Positions 16,109 to 25,869 of a DNA stretch of 64,000 bases are shown one piece after another. The DNA is from Vibrio sonorensis (lineage in GTDB: Bacteria > Pseudomonadota > Gammaproteobacteria > Enterobacterales > Vibrionaceae). The translations under genes and the position numbers were made by a program. The first letter of the stretch is position 1. Every line of letters starts with the position of its first letter. The stretch spans positions 1 through 64,000 of the forward strand of contig NZ_LJJE01000103.1 in the NCBI RefSeq assembly GCF_001854765.1, in the 5' to 3' direction. The notes beneath the pieces were generated by a model, which was given only the letters and a program-made list of their open reading frames with translations, did no database searches and was not told where the DNA came from.

Positions 16109-17755
16109 ATGGCTGCTAAAGACGTTCTATTTGGAAATGATGCACGCGTAAAAATGTTAGAAGGTGTCAACGTTCTGGCTGACGCGGTAAAAGTAACACT
16201 AGGTCCTAAAGGGCGTAACGTGGTACTGGACAAGTCATTCGGCGCACCAACCATCACTAAAGATGGTGTTTCAGTTGCTCGTGAAATTGAACTTGAAGAC
16301 AAGTTCCAAAACATGGGTGCTCAAATGGTTAAAGAAGTAGCGTCGCAAGCAAACGATGCTGCGGGTGACGGTACAACGACGGCAACAGTACTTGCTCAGG
16401 CTATCGTAAACGAAGGCCTTAAAGCGGTTGCAGCGGGTATGAACCCAATGGATCTTAAGCGAGGTATCGACAAAGCAGTAGCCGTTGCAGTAGAAGAGTT
16501 GAAAGGTCTATCTGTCCCATGTGCTGATACAAAAGCCATTGCGCAGGTAGGTACTATCTCAGCAAACTCAGATGAAAGCGTAGGTAACATCATTGCAGAA
16601 GCAATGGAAAAAGTAGGCCGTGATGGTGTAATTACGGTTGAAGAAGGTCAAGCGCTACATGACGAGCTAGACGTTGTAGAAGGTATGCAGTTTGATCGCG
16701 GTTACCTTTCACCTTACTTCATTAACAACCAAGAAGCGGGCTCTGTTGAGTTAGAAAACCCATTCATTCTTTTGATTGACAAGAAAGTATCGAACATTCG
16801 TGAGCTACTACCTACTCTAGAAGCAGCAGCAAAAGCGTCACGTCCACTACTTATTATTGCAGAAGACGTAGAAGGCGAAGCGTTGGCGACTCTAGTTGTG
16901 AACAACATGCGTGGTATCGTGAAAGTTGCTGCGGTTAAAGCGCCAGGCTTTGGTGACCGCCGTAAAGCTATGCTACAGGACATCGCTATTCTAACTGGTG
17001 GTACTGTCATCTCTGAAGAAGTCGGTCTAGAGCTAGAAAAAGTGACTCTAGAAGACTTAGGTCAAGCAAAGCGTGTTGCAATCACAAAAGAGAACACAAC
17101 GATCATCGATGGTATTGGTGAAGAAGCAATGATCTCTGGCCGTGTTGCTCAGATCCGTCAGCAGATCGAAGAAGCAACTTCAGACTACGACAAAGAGAAG
17201 CTACAAGAGCGCGTTGCTAAACTGGCAGGCGGTGTTGCAGTAATCAAAGTCGGCGCAGCGACTGAAGTTGAAATGAAAGAGAAAAAAGACCGCGTTGAAG
17301 ATGCACTTCACGCGACTCGCGCAGCGGTAGAAGAAGGCGTTGTTGCAGGCGGTGGCGTTGCACTAATCCGCGCAGCTTCTAAGATTGTAGAGCTAACAGG
17401 TGACAACGAAGAACAAAACGTGGGCATCCGTGTTGCACTACGTGCAATGGAAGCACCTATCCGTCAAATCACCACTAACGCAGGTGATGAAGACTCTGTT
17501 GTGGCGAATAACGTGAAAGCTGGCGAAGGTAGCTACGGCTACAATGCGGCAACAGGTGAGTACGGCGATATGCTAGAGATGGGTATCCTAGATCCAACTA
17601 AAGTAACGCGTAGTGCACTTCAGTTCGCAGCATCGGTAGCGGGTCTTATGATCACTACAGAAGCGATGGTGACAGATCTACCGCAAAAAGATGCACCAGC
17701 CATGCCTGATATGGGTGGCATGGGCGGTATGGGTGGTATGGGCGGTATGATGTAG
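16109..17755 (+). CDS. groL: chaperonin GroEL
   Basis: 548 residues, full length. The ATP site is visible in KVTLGPKGRNVVLDKSFGAP and DAAGDGTTTATVLA (catalytic Asp-Gly-Thr-Thr-Thr). The apical-domain segment IAEDVEGEALATLVVN is intact, and the C-terminal GGM repeat tail ends in GGMM. It forms the double seven-membered ring that folds cytosolic proteins with GroES and ATP. Codon use is strongly biased in the way of highly expressed genes, unlike the neighbouring polysaccharide genes. A hairpin terminator follows at about 17863. Confidence 0.98.
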   Translation: MAAKDVLFGNDARVKMLEGVNVLADAVKVTLGPKGRNVVLDKSFGAPTITKDGVSVAREIELEDKFQNMGAQMVKEVASQANDAAGDGTTTATVLAQAIVNEGLKAVAAGMNPMDLKRGIDKAVAVAVEELKGLSVPCADTKAIAQVGTISANSDESVGNIIAEAMEKVGRDGVITVEEGQALHDELDVVEGMQFDRGYLSPYFINNQEAGSVELENPFILLIDKKVSNIRELLPTLEAAAKASRPLLIIAEDVEGEALATLVVNNMRGIVKVAAVKAPGFGDRRKAMLQDIAILTGGTVISEEVGLELEKVTLEDLGQAKRVAITKENTTIIDGIGEEAMISGRVAQIRQQIEEATSDYDKEKLQERVAKLAGGVAVIKVGAATEVEMKEKKDRVEDALHATRAAVEEGVVAGGGVALIRAASKIVELTGDNEEQNVGIRVALRAMEAPIRQITTNAGDEDSVVANNVKAGEGSYGYNAATGEYGDMLEMGILDPTKVTRSALQFAASVAGLMITTEAMVTDLPQKDAPAMPDMGGMGGMGGMGGMM

Positions 17756-17862
17756 TGCGACGAGAGTCGTGATGGTCACCAACATTACGAACCATGGCCG
17801 AAGTGAATACGGAATGTTAGTGAGTATTCGCTTTTACACCTTAAATAGTTATTAGTCGAAAC

Positions 17863-17900
17863 CCGTTGGTTGGATTGTAGAGTCCGACCAACGGTATTTT
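17863..17900 (+). terminator. rho-independent terminator after groEL
   Basis: CCGTTGGT and ACCAACGG form an 8-bp stem with a loop of about 16 bases, followed by TATTTT. It lies 108 bp past the groEL stop. Confidence 0.6.
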
Positions 17901-18573
17901 CTAAGAGGAATATTTGCCTGATTGTGTCAAATGCGATCAGCTACAATTAGCACGTTCGCAGCTATTCAAAAGACATATCTAGGAGGGCCATATACACCAG
18001 AGCAGCGTTTTAGTCGGCGCAAACCTGACTTGAGTTTAGCTACTCTCGTTATGTTTAAGGCTGTCAAATTAATATGTTTACGAAAGCTTGAGATGTCCAC
18101 TATGAATCCCACGAGTTTGGTTTTACAGAGAAATTAGTTGTGGTTGTCTCTTGCCTAATAATCTTTTTTTCACTCATCGCAATAGTAAGGCCATAACCTA
18201 AGCCGCACCTTGGGAATAGTTGAAATATGTAACTGAACCTGAGTTAAAACTGAAGTAGACGAAAGCCTTATTGTCTAAGCTTTTGAAAGAAAGCTCATAT
18301 GTGGTACATCTGCTGCTTTTGATGACTCTTATGTGTAGTATCATGTTAAATAAGCTAGGCTTATTAATCTATACACCAGTCCTAAACTTAATTTGAATGG
18401 TTAATTTAAGATTAAAAGCAGTTTTGATATTTTAGTATTTTTCTAGATAAAAGCTTCTAGTTCAGTTAGGTCTTATTGAACCCACTATTCGCTTTTATCT
18501 GATTGGTTATTCAGGTTTTATAATGTTTACTATTCTTCTAACTTTTTATTTTCAATATGTTTAAAGTAATAAT
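17901..18573. other. long gene-poor region upstream of manC
   Basis: About 670 bp rich in A+T. A plus-strand frame of 71 codons (17922-18137) has no recognisable motif, no clear ribosome binding site and a poor composition for a protein, so I do not call it. I see no JUMPstart element, tRNA, IS end or CRISPR. It probably contains the promoter of manC-manB and perhaps decayed DNA from a past polysaccharide-locus rearrangement. Confidence 0.5.
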
Positions 18574-19989
18574 ATGGTAACCCCAGTAATAATGGCCGGT
18601 GGGTCTGGTTCCAGACTTTGGCCGATGTCTCGCCAGATATTGCCCAAGCAGTTTCTAACTTTGTTTGGTGATAAAACAATGTTGCAGTCAACGGTTTTAC
18701 GCACTGGCCAGCTGACGAACGTTGAGCCAATAGTTATTTGTGCCGAAGAGCATCGATTTACTGTTGCAGAACAGCTTCGTTCCGAAAGTTTGGAAAATGG
18801 TGGGATTATACTTGAACCGGAAGGAAAGAATACGGCTCCAGCTGTAGCTTTAGCTTCTTTCTATAAACTAAATGATTCCTGCTCGAAAGATGACGATCTG
18901 ATTCTTGTTTTAGCCGCTGACCATTTGATTGAAGATGAAGATAGCTTTTGTCGCGCAGTGGAAAGTTCTATACCACATGCTTTGGAGGGTAATTTAGTTA
19001 CCTTTGGAATCACTCCAAGTAAACCGGAAACTGGTTATGGATATATTAAGTCGGGTAAGCGTGTTTCCCAGAATGCTTTTCTCGTAGATAAGTTTGTGGA
19101 AAAGCCAAATAAAAAGACAGCCAAACATTATCTTGACGAAGGTAGCTATTATTGGAACAGTGGTATGTTTCTTTTTAAAGCAAGTGTCTACCTGGATGAA
19201 CTCAAAAAGCATCGACCAGATATTTACTACCATTGTCAAAAGTCGATGCAACACTCGCAAGAAGACTTTGACTTTTTAAGAGTGTGTAAGAATAGTTTTT
19301 CAAAGTGTCCTTCTGATTCAATTGATTATGCTGTGATGGAACATACAGACAATGCTATTGTAGTTCCTATGGATTGTGGCTGGAATGATGTTGGTGGCTG
19401 GGAGCAGTTGTGGGAAATATCTGAAAAAGATATGAACGGCAATGTAGTCAGTAATAACGCAATAGTACACAACTGCCTAAACTCTTACATTCGTACTGAT
19501 GGGAGACTAATTGCGGCACTTGGCCTTGATGATTGCGTTATCGTGGATACCCCAGATGCAACGTTGGTTGCAAAGCACTCAGATGTACAAAGCATTAAAG
19601 GTATTGTGGATATCTTAAAAGATGCGGATCGTGATGAGTGGCTAAAACATCGAACTGAATGTAGACCATGGGGGAAAGTTGATGTTATCGATGAAGGCGA
19701 GCTTTATAAGGTAAATCGAATTACCGTCAATGCAAAAGCAAAGCTGTCTACTCAACTTCATCATCATCGTGCGGAGCACTGGATTGTTGTCTCTGGAATT
19801 GCCAAAATAAAAATTGCGGATAAAGCTCAATTCTTAACTTCTAATCAGTCGACATATATTCCTGCTGGTGTCGTTCATTCATTAGAAAATCCGGGGAAAA
19901 TACCTTTAAAAATTATTGAGGTTCAATCGGGAGTCTACATTGAAGAAGACGATATAGTTCGGTTAGGTAGTTCTCATGGGAAAAATTAA
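18574..19989 (+). CDS. manC: mannose-1-phosphate guanylyltransferase / mannose-6-phosphate isomerase (type II)
   Basis: 471 residues. The N-terminal nucleotidyltransferase signature GGSGSRLWPMSRQILPKQFL binds GTP and metal. VEKPNKKTAKHYL and YYWNSGMFLF are further pyrophosphorylase motifs. The C-terminal cupin domain (about 350-471) has RPWGKVDVID, QLHHHRAEHWIVVSG and YIPAGVVHSLENPG, the isomerase-like metal-binding region. The enzyme converts mannose-1-phosphate plus GTP to GDP-mannose, a donor for surface polysaccharide. The stop overlaps the start of manB by 14 bp, so the two are coupled. Low G+C suggests transfer with the polysaccharide genes. Confidence 0.95.
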   Translation: MVTPVIMAGGSGSRLWPMSRQILPKQFLTLFGDKTMLQSTVLRTGQLTNVEPIVICAEEHRFTVAEQLRSESLENGGIILEPEGKNTAPAVALASFYKLNDSCSKDDDLILVLAADHLIEDEDSFCRAVESSIPHALEGNLVTFGITPSKPETGYGYIKSGKRVSQNAFLVDKFVEKPNKKTAKHYLDEGSYYWNSGMFLFKASVYLDELKKHRPDIYYHCQKSMQHSQEDFDFLRVCKNSFSKCPSDSIDYAVMEHTDNAIVVPMDCGWNDVGGWEQLWEISEKDMNGNVVSNNAIVHNCLNSYIRTDGRLIAALGLDDCVIVDTPDATLVAKHSDVQSIKGIVDILKDADRDEWLKHRTECRPWGKVDVIDEGELYKVNRITVNAKAKLSTQLHHHRAEHWIVVSGIAKIKIADKAQFLTSNQSTYIPAGVVHSLENPGKIPLKIIEVQSGVYIEEDDIVRLGSSHGKN

Positions 19990-21415
19990 TATAGATACTT
20001 TTACTAATGATGTAATCGCGAGTAGTGGGGTGCTGTTCGGAACTAGTGGCGCTCGCGGGCTTGTTGAACAGTTTACTGAAGACGCATGTGCGGCATTTAC
20101 CGTGTCTTTTTTAAAAAAATTCAAAGGTATAGGGCGTCTTGCTATAGGTGTTGATAACCGACCTAGTAGTTGCAAAATGGCTGAAAGCTGTGCATCAGCC
20201 GCTTCAGGGCTTGGTTTTGAAATTGAATATTTTGGGGTACTACCGACGCCTGCATTAGCTCATTATTCGATGAGTGAGGCGATTCCTGCCATTATGGTTA
20301 CCGGAAGCCATATACCTTTTGACCGCAATGGGCTTAAATTTTACAAACCTGACGGTGAGATTTCCAAAAACGATGAGTTGGAGATACTTTCAGTGCATGA
20401 GCCACTGGTTCGAATTGACGACTTTGAATTACCTACAACTTCCACTATTGCAATTGATAGATATATTGAACGCTATACTAAACCGTATGAATCATCCCTG
20501 TTAAAAGGGCTAAAAATAGGTATCTATGAACACTCAAGTTCTGGTAGAGACGTATATAGCCGTATATTTGAAGCACTGGGTGCAGAAACAGTTAGTTTAG
20601 GCCGCAGTGACCATTTCGTACCAATCGATACTGAGGCTGTATCTCCGAGTGATAACCTACAGGCTCAAAAATGGTTAAATCACTATAAATTAGACTATGT
20701 GTTCTCTACTGATGGGGATGGTGACCGGCCATTACTTTCAGACGAAACAGGTAAGTATTTGAGAGGAGATACTTTAGGGTTGCTGGCATCGATGGCTTTG
20801 GATATCGAGGCGGTAGTCGTGCCAGTAAATAGCAACACATCGATTGATCATATCGCAAGTTTTTCAACGGTAGAAAAAACCAAAATTGGTTCTCCTTATG
20901 TCATTGAAGGGATCAATACTCTAAAGCCTGTTTTTAATTCAGTTGGAGGTTTTGAAGCCAATGGTGGTTATTTGCTAGGAAGTGATTTAAACATCAATGG
21001 TTCAGTAATATCTGGGTTGCCTACTAGGGACGCTATTCTTCCCGTGATTGCTGTGCTAGCAAACTTAAATGGAAGAAGCATCATTGATTTGGTTGAAAGT
21101 TTACCTGATAGATTTACGTCGAGTGACCGCTTACAAAATTACCCTACCAGTGAAGGCTTATCTCTGTTAGAGAAGGTTCGAAAATCACCAGAAATCGCTT
21201 TAAAAGCACTACCAAACTCTATTAATGGGATTTGTGTTAATGGTGTAGACGTTACAGATGGAGTGCGATTAATACTGAATAATGATGAAATTATTCACTT
21301 ACGTACATCGGGCAATGCTCCAGAGCTAAGGTGTTATGCCGAATCAAACACCCAAGAAGGTGCTGATAGTCTAGTTTTAAGTGTTTTAAATGCTATAAAA
21401 AATAACAAAATCTAG
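19976..21415 (+). CDS. manB: phosphomannomutase
   Basis: 479 residues, alpha-D-phosphohexomutase family. LFGTSGARGLV is the N-terminal phosphate-binding segment. The phospho-serine lies in IMVTGSHIPFDRNG, the metal loop is STDGDGDRPLL, the sugar-specificity loop is VGGFEANGGYLLGS, and the C-terminal phosphate site is LRTSGNAPELRCYAES. It interconverts mannose-6-phosphate and mannose-1-phosphate, feeding manC. The Gly-Phe-Glu-Ala-Asn-Gly loop differs slightly from the E. coli ManB GExSxH type, so glucosamine or glucose isomers could also be substrates. The manC context argues for mannose. It overlaps manC. Confidence 0.88.
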   Translation: MGKINIDTFTNDVIASSGVLFGTSGARGLVEQFTEDACAAFTVSFLKKFKGIGRLAIGVDNRPSSCKMAESCASAASGLGFEIEYFGVLPTPALAHYSMSEAIPAIMVTGSHIPFDRNGLKFYKPDGEISKNDELEILSVHEPLVRIDDFELPTTSTIAIDRYIERYTKPYESSLLKGLKIGIYEHSSSGRDVYSRIFEALGAETVSLGRSDHFVPIDTEAVSPSDNLQAQKWLNHYKLDYVFSTDGDGDRPLLSDETGKYLRGDTLGLLASMALDIEAVVVPVNSNTSIDHIASFSTVEKTKIGSPYVIEGINTLKPVFNSVGGFEANGGYLLGSDLNINGSVISGLPTRDAILPVIAVLANLNGRSIIDLVESLPDRFTSSDRLQNYPTSEGLSLLEKVRKSPEIALKALPNSINGICVNGVDVTDGVRLILNNDEIIHLRTSGNAPELRCYAESNTQEGADSLVLSVLNAIKNNKI

Positions 21416-21442
21416 AACATACCTTGACCTTTCCCCCAAATT

Positions 21443-21480
21443 TAGGTGTCACAATGAAGTTGCTAGTGACACCTATTTTT
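21443..21480. terminator. terminator between convergent manB and manA
   Basis: AGGTGTCAC (21444-21452) pairs with GTGACACCT (21466-21474) across a 13-base loop and is followed by ATTTTT, a good rho-independent terminator for manB. The gene on the other strand, manA, ends at 21488. Confidence 0.75.
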
Positions 21481-21487
21481 CTGTAAC

Positions 21488-22687
21488 TTAATAATAGGCT
21501 CTAGCGACTCGGCCCTCGGATGATACAAGATATCCATCAGCATAGGCTGGTATAAATACCGATTGGCCCTTTGAGATAGTTAACTGCTCACCATTTTTAT
21601 GGCTAATCAAAACGTCACTATCTATGGCGAGTAAAATATCGGCACTCGTTGAATCTATATGTAAGCTTTGAGCACCATTTATCACTGAAAACTTAAAGTC
21701 TTTAATCGGTACGAAGTAACTTTGTACATTGTTGTGGACTTCAGGGGTGATGAGTAGGCTATCAAATAGCTTGGGTTCAAATCGAGTACACTTAACTAAC
21801 TCCTTAACATCCATATACTTTGGTGTTAAGCCCGCTCTTAATACGTTGTCTGAATTGGCCATTATCTCAAGGCCTGTCCCTTTTATATAAGCGTGAGGTG
21901 TTTGCGCGTCTAGGTACATGGCTTCGCCGGGGTTTAGAGTGAGTACGTTGAGCATTAATGGACAGAATAGGCCAATGTCACCTGGATACTGTTCCGCTAA
22001 CTCTAAGATTAATCGCCATATTTCCTCGTCTGTATTCCGACTGGCAAAATCTAATAACTCATCAACCGCTGTCTTTCGGACTTGTTGTTCAAGAGAGAGT
22101 AGAGCAGAAAAGAACTGCTCTAATCCGGCGCTGTCAGGTGATGCTTGAAATTGAGTGACAAGAGGCGCTAGGGCTCTGCTGTTCAACTTTTTAAATAGGG
22201 TGATGATTTCTTCAAAATTGCGAAACCCATTCATCGCCTGATAAGAAGTGAGAGCATAAACTAATTCAGGTTTGTGGTTTGGATCTTTGTAATTTCGATC
22301 GAACGCCTTTAACTCAATCCCGGCTTTCTCTTCTCGTGCAAAACCTTCTTCCGCTTGAGTTTTACTTGGATGAACCTGTATGGAAAGTGCTTTTTCCGCC
22401 GCCAGAATTTTGAAAAGATACGGTAGTTCACCAAACGCGTGATAAGCGTTGGCTAAAACTTTTTGCGGATCATAGGCAATAAAATCACTTAGCAACAGTG
22501 ACTCACCGGCGACTTCAACGTGGGAACAACCGTTCGGGTGAGCCCCCATCCACACTTCTGCTTGAGGTTGTTGGTTATCGTTAGCAAATCCAAATAGCTG
22601 AGAAACAGACGTGCGACTTCCCCACGCATAGTCTTGAATGACGTTGTGCATAGGAAGTAAACAGGTCTTATTATATTGTTCTGACAT
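21488..22687 (-). CDS. manA: mannose-6-phosphate isomerase, class I
   Basis: 399 residues, the usual length for type I PMI. N-terminal VIQDYAWGSRTSVSQLFG and AEVWMGAHPNGCSHV are typical. Zinc ligands are in LSIQVHPSKTQAE (Gln, His), HKPELVYAL (Glu) and YLDAQTPHAYIKG (His). It converts mannose-6-phosphate to fructose-6-phosphate, linking the neighbouring PTS to glycolysis and supplying mannose-6-phosphate in reverse to manB/manC. It lies downstream of the PTS gene on the same strand, with a hairpin between. Confidence 0.95.
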   Translation of the reverse strand: MSEQYNKTCLLPMHNVIQDYAWGSRTSVSQLFGFANDNQQPQAEVWMGAHPNGCSHVEVAGESLLLSDFIAYDPQKVLANAYHAFGELPYLFKILAAEKALSIQVHPSKTQAEEGFAREEKAGIELKAFDRNYKDPNHKPELVYALTSYQAMNGFRNFEEIITLFKKLNSRALAPLVTQFQASPDSAGLEQFFSALLSLEQQVRKTAVDELLDFASRNTDEEIWRLILELAEQYPGDIGLFCPLMLNVLTLNPGEAMYLDAQTPHAYIKGTGLEIMANSDNVLRAGLTPKYMDVKELVKCTRFEPKLFDSLLITPEVHNNVQSYFVPIKDFKFSVINGAQSLHIDSTSADILLAIDSDVLISHKNGEQLTISKGQSVFIPAYADGYLVSSEGRVARAYY

Positions 22688-22721
22688 TGTGAAATTACCA
22701 GCAAAAGCGAACTAAATGAAA

Positions 22722-22760
22722 ACATACAAGGAGCCCAAAGCTCCTTGTATTATTAGGGTT
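22722..22760 (-). terminator. hairpin between the PTS gene and manA
   Basis: ATACAAGGAGC and GCTCCTTGTAT form a perfect 11-bp stem around a 6-base loop. On the minus strand it is followed by GTTTTCATTT, so it reads as a terminator of the PTS gene. A second inverted repeat, GTTGGTCG (22758-22765) with CGACCAAC (22783-22790), lies just before it. manA may depend on read-through or its own promoter. Confidence 0.65.
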
Positions 22761-22802
22761 GGTCGACTTTATTTTACCAGAGCGACCAACTTAGGGGGAA
22801 TG

Positions 22803-24707
22803 TTAGGCAGCGGCTTGTATAGCTTTTGCCTGACGGATCTTCTTAAGTGTGACGCAGACCAAGGCGGTGACGACTGCACCTGCCGCCATGCAGAACAGAG
22901 CAAGAAGCGGTTTGTTCATCGCACCTAGCAGAGCAACTACAGGACCACCATGTGCGACACTGTTTGTGATACCGAATGAGAAAGCCATTACCGCTGCCAC
23001 CATAGAGCCTAGGACGTTGGCAGGGATTACCGACATTGGGTCTTGGGCGGCAAAAGGAATTGCACCTTCTGAAATGCCTACTAAGCCCATTGCACCGGAA
23101 GCTTTACCCGCTTCGATTTCTGAGCCCTCAAACAGATCCAGTTTGCGGCCCAATACAGTAGCTAATGCCATACCCAAAGGAGCGACTGGGATAGCACAAG
23201 CCATTGCACCCATGAACTGAGTTTGTCCGCTGGCGATCATGCCGACTGAAAATAGGAAAGCCACTTTGTTAAATGGGCCACCCATATCAAAGCCAGCCAT
23301 ACCACCAAGAACAATACCCAGAAGAATGACGTTACCAGTGCTCATTGCAGTCAACATTGCATTTAAGCTGTCCATCAGGCTGGCAATAGGCGCGCCGATG
23401 ACAAAGATAAACAAGCTAGAAATGAACAGGGAGCCGGTAATTGGTGCAATCATAATAGGCACCAAAGGTTGAATAAATTTATGGAAGTTGATGCTGGTTA
23501 GCCAGCGAATAAAGTAACCGACTAATAGGCCAGCGACGATAGCACCAATAAATCCAGTTCCCGCTTCTGCACCGTAGAAAGAGCCATTGTTGGCAATCCA
23601 GCCTCCGATTAAGCCGGGAGCGAGGGCAGGGCGATCACCAATAGCATAGGCAATATAACCTGCTAAAATAGGGATCATAAGGGTGAAGGCTACCACACCA
23701 ACATTGAGCACTTGATTCCACATGCTCCCATCGGGAATGGCCATACCAGCTCCGCTGGGTTCGCCGCCAATGGCGAGTGCAAGTGCGATTAGCAAACCGC
23801 CAGTCACAACGAATGGGATCATATGAGAAACCCCATTCATCAAATAGCGGTATAAATCGGAACGCGCTTGAGACGCTTTACTGGTGGATGATGGGCTAGG
23901 TGTGCCACTGCTGTCAGCGACAAACTTTGGAGCCACCAACGCTTGCTCAATAAGCGATTTTGCGTCCTTTATGGGGGCTTTTACCCCAGTTTCGATTAGA
24001 CGCTTTCCAGCGAAGCTAGCCATATCAACTTGCTTGTCACAGGCCACGATGATGGCATCGGCATTGGCAATCTCATCCGCCGTGGGGCTGTTTTTGACGC
24101 CGATAGAGCCATTGGTCTCGACTTTCACTTGGTAACCGAGCTCGCATGCTCCTTTCTCAAGGGCTTCAGCCGCTAAGTAAGTGTGGGCGACACCAGCAGG
24201 GCAACCCGTTACTCCGATGATAAGCCCCTTGTTCTGCTCAGGATTGATATCACTTGTTTCTTTTTTTAGTAGCAGTAGCTCTAAAGCTTCTTCTGACGTT
24301 TCGCAAGCGAGGAAAGCATCAATAAACCCCTCTTCAATAAGCTTTGAAGAAAGCTCGGCCAATACTTCAATATGATGGTCGTCGCCACCAGCGGGAGAAG
24401 CGATCATAAAGAACAGCTTAGAGTCCAGTCCGTCTTCTGCACCGTACTCAATGCCAGAACGACTAATACCGATAGCCACAGCAGGTTCCACGACAGCCGA
24501 ACTCTTAGCATGTGGAAGAGCGACGCCGCCCTCAAATCCCGTATTACCAAGGGACTCACGCGTTTTGATGTCAGTTAAAAACTGCTGAGCATCATTTACT
24601 TTGCCTTGCTTTGCGAGAAGTTGAGTCAGTTCAGCAAAGACTTCTTCTTTGCTGGTTGCTTTAAGGTCTAGCTGAATCAGACCTTTATTAATAATGGATG
24701 TGATCAT
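22803..24707 (-). CDS. PTS fructose-family permease EIIABC, probable mannose transporter
   Basis: 634 residues from ATG 24707, which has AGGGG upstream; the open frame extends further but without a site. The N-terminal EIIA(Fru) has its phospho-His in GGVALPHAKS (H66). EIIB(Fru) has its phospho-Cys in GVTGCPAGVAHTYLAAEALE (C169). From about residue 290 there is a multi-span EIIC with the NNGSFYGAEAGTGFIGAIVAG loop. It phosphorylates sugar during uptake across the inner membrane. Family name is fructose, but the gene sits beside manA and an AraC regulator in a layout I recall from the V. cholerae mannose PTS (VC1826 region), so mannose is the better guess. A CRP-like site lies upstream. Confidence 0.88.
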   Translation of the reverse strand: MITSIINKGLIQLDLKATSKEEVFAELTQLLAKQGKVNDAQQFLTDIKTRESLGNTGFEGGVALPHAKSSAVVEPAVAIGISRSGIEYGAEDGLDSKLFFMIASPAGGDDHHIEVLAELSSKLIEEGFIDAFLACETSEEALELLLLKKETSDINPEQNKGLIIGVTGCPAGVAHTYLAAEALEKGACELGYQVKVETNGSIGVKNSPTADEIANADAIIVACDKQVDMASFAGKRLIETGVKAPIKDAKSLIEQALVAPKFVADSSGTPSPSSTSKASQARSDLYRYLMNGVSHMIPFVVTGGLLIALALAIGGEPSGAGMAIPDGSMWNQVLNVGVVAFTLMIPILAGYIAYAIGDRPALAPGLIGGWIANNGSFYGAEAGTGFIGAIVAGLLVGYFIRWLTSINFHKFIQPLVPIMIAPITGSLFISSLFIFVIGAPIASLMDSLNAMLTAMSTGNVILLGIVLGGMAGFDMGGPFNKVAFLFSVGMIASGQTQFMGAMACAIPVAPLGMALATVLGRKLDLFEGSEIEAGKASGAMGLVGISEGAIPFAAQDPMSVIPANVLGSMVAAVMAFSFGITNSVAHGGPVVALLGAMNKPLLALFCMAAGAVVTALVCVTLKKIRQAKAIQAAA

Positions 24708-24857
24708 AGTTTGCACCCCTGCAGTTATGATTTTTGTTTTTAAGCTTGGGTATATTTTGAACACACTTGTGAAGTGCTGATAGAGCAGAGAAGAGACATT
24801 TACTGGATTATTGTAACCTCTGATTTTATTCGTGATCTTGATCTTGCTTATAACTAA

Positions 24858-24873
24858 TGTGCAAAACGTCACA
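24858..24873. promoter_or_regulatory. CRP-like site between PTS and AraC-type genes
   Basis: TGTGCAAAACGTCACA matches TGTGA-N6-TCACA at nine of ten consensus positions. It lies in the divergent promoter region, about 150 bp from the PTS start, as expected for a catabolite-controlled sugar transporter. Confidence 0.6.
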
Positions 24874-24963
24874 ATGTTATCTATAAGTTTATTAAAAACA
24901 AATGCTTACAGTGATAATTGGAACTGTTTTTGTGTTGTTATTAGGAGGGTGATAAGCTTTTAG

Positions 24964-25869
24964 TTGGACTGGTGTAACCGATTGTTTGGGGGTGTTACCA
25001 CATTGAATTCTCTAAAACCACATACGACGTTTGAAAACATGCTGGATGTGTTATTGACTGAAAGAGAACATTTTCAGCGCATCTGGTTTGGGGGTGATCA
25101 ACATACACCGCCGGCATTTAGTTATCAGGTTAACTTCCCCAGATTGGAACTGGTTGTCGCCGGAACTTATGTTAATGAGATTGAAGACGGAGAACACGGT
25201 GTTGCTCGCGTAAGCATTCATGCTGGGGATGCCCTTTATGTTCCCCCCAATTGTTGGAATAAGCCGGATTGGAATGAGTCCTGTTCGGTACTGAGTTTAC
25301 TGTTTGGTCGAAGACAGCTGGGCTTTAGCTTAGTGAGCAAAGAAAAAGGCGCACAGGGTTTTTTTGATGTGCGCAAACACAGTGTACAGACTCGAACCGG
25401 TCATGCTATCGATCATATACTGGAGTCCCTAAATGCATTAGCTCGAGAACCGAATAAAAAACCCATGGATGAGCACTTGCTAGCAGCGTTGTTGAGTTAC
25501 AGTAAGCAACTGCTAAGCCAGCCAGAATACGACAGTAAAAAGCGAAGTGAAGATCTCTACCAAGGTATTTGTATCTATATACAAGAGAACTTTCATCGCC
25601 CTATATCGCGTACCAGTATCGCTCAACGTTTTAATATTTCACCCAACCATCTATCACGGATGTTTCGTCAGCAAGGGCATATGACAATGGCCGATTACAT
25701 TACTTGGGTGCGAATGGACAGAGCTAAGTTTATGCTAAAACGCTATGACTTCCGCTTGACCGAAGTAGCAAATCGATGTGGCTATCAAGATGTGAATTAC
25801 TTTTTTCGCGTGTTTAAGTCAAGAACCGGAATGACACCGTCAGACTATCGAGGTCAACATTCAGGCTGA
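24964..25869 (+). CDS. AraC-family transcriptional regulator, probable regulator of the mannose PTS
   Basis: 301 residues from a TTG at 24964. A second TTG at 25003 (NSLKPHTTFENMLDVLL, preceded by GGGGGTG) is an attractive alternative. The N-terminal half is a cupin-like sensor domain (RVSIHAGDALYVPPNCWNKP). The C-terminal 100 residues hold two helix-turn-helix motifs: SRTSIAQRFNISPNHLSRMF, then RLTEVANRCGYQDVNYFFRV and FKSRTGMTPSDYR. It is divergent from the PTS gene and overlaps the 3' end of the EIIA-like gene by 16 bp. Likely activates the PTS genes in response to sugar. The effector is unknown. Confidence 0.85.
   Translation: MDWCNRLFGGVTTLNSLKPHTTFENMLDVLLTEREHFQRIWFGGDQHTPPAFSYQVNFPRLELVVAGTYVNEIEDGEHGVARVSIHAGDALYVPPNCWNKPDWNESCSVLSLLFGRRQLGFSLVSKEKGAQGFFDVRKHSVQTRTGHAIDHILESLNALAREPNKKPMDEHLLAALLSYSKQLLSQPEYDSKKRSEDLYQGICIYIQENFHRPISRTSIAQRFNISPNHLSRMFRQQGHMTMADYITWVRMDRAKFMLKRYDFRLTEVANRCGYQDVNYFFRVFKSRTGMTPSDYRGQHSG

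Noticed and set aside
17705..17755. GGM tandem repeats at the end of groEL
   Set aside because: This is the normal GroEL C-terminal tail, not an unusual repeat.
17922..18137. 71-codon plus-strand frame in the groEL-manC spacer
   Set aside because: No motif, weak start, and amino-acid composition unlike a folded protein. Probably chance.
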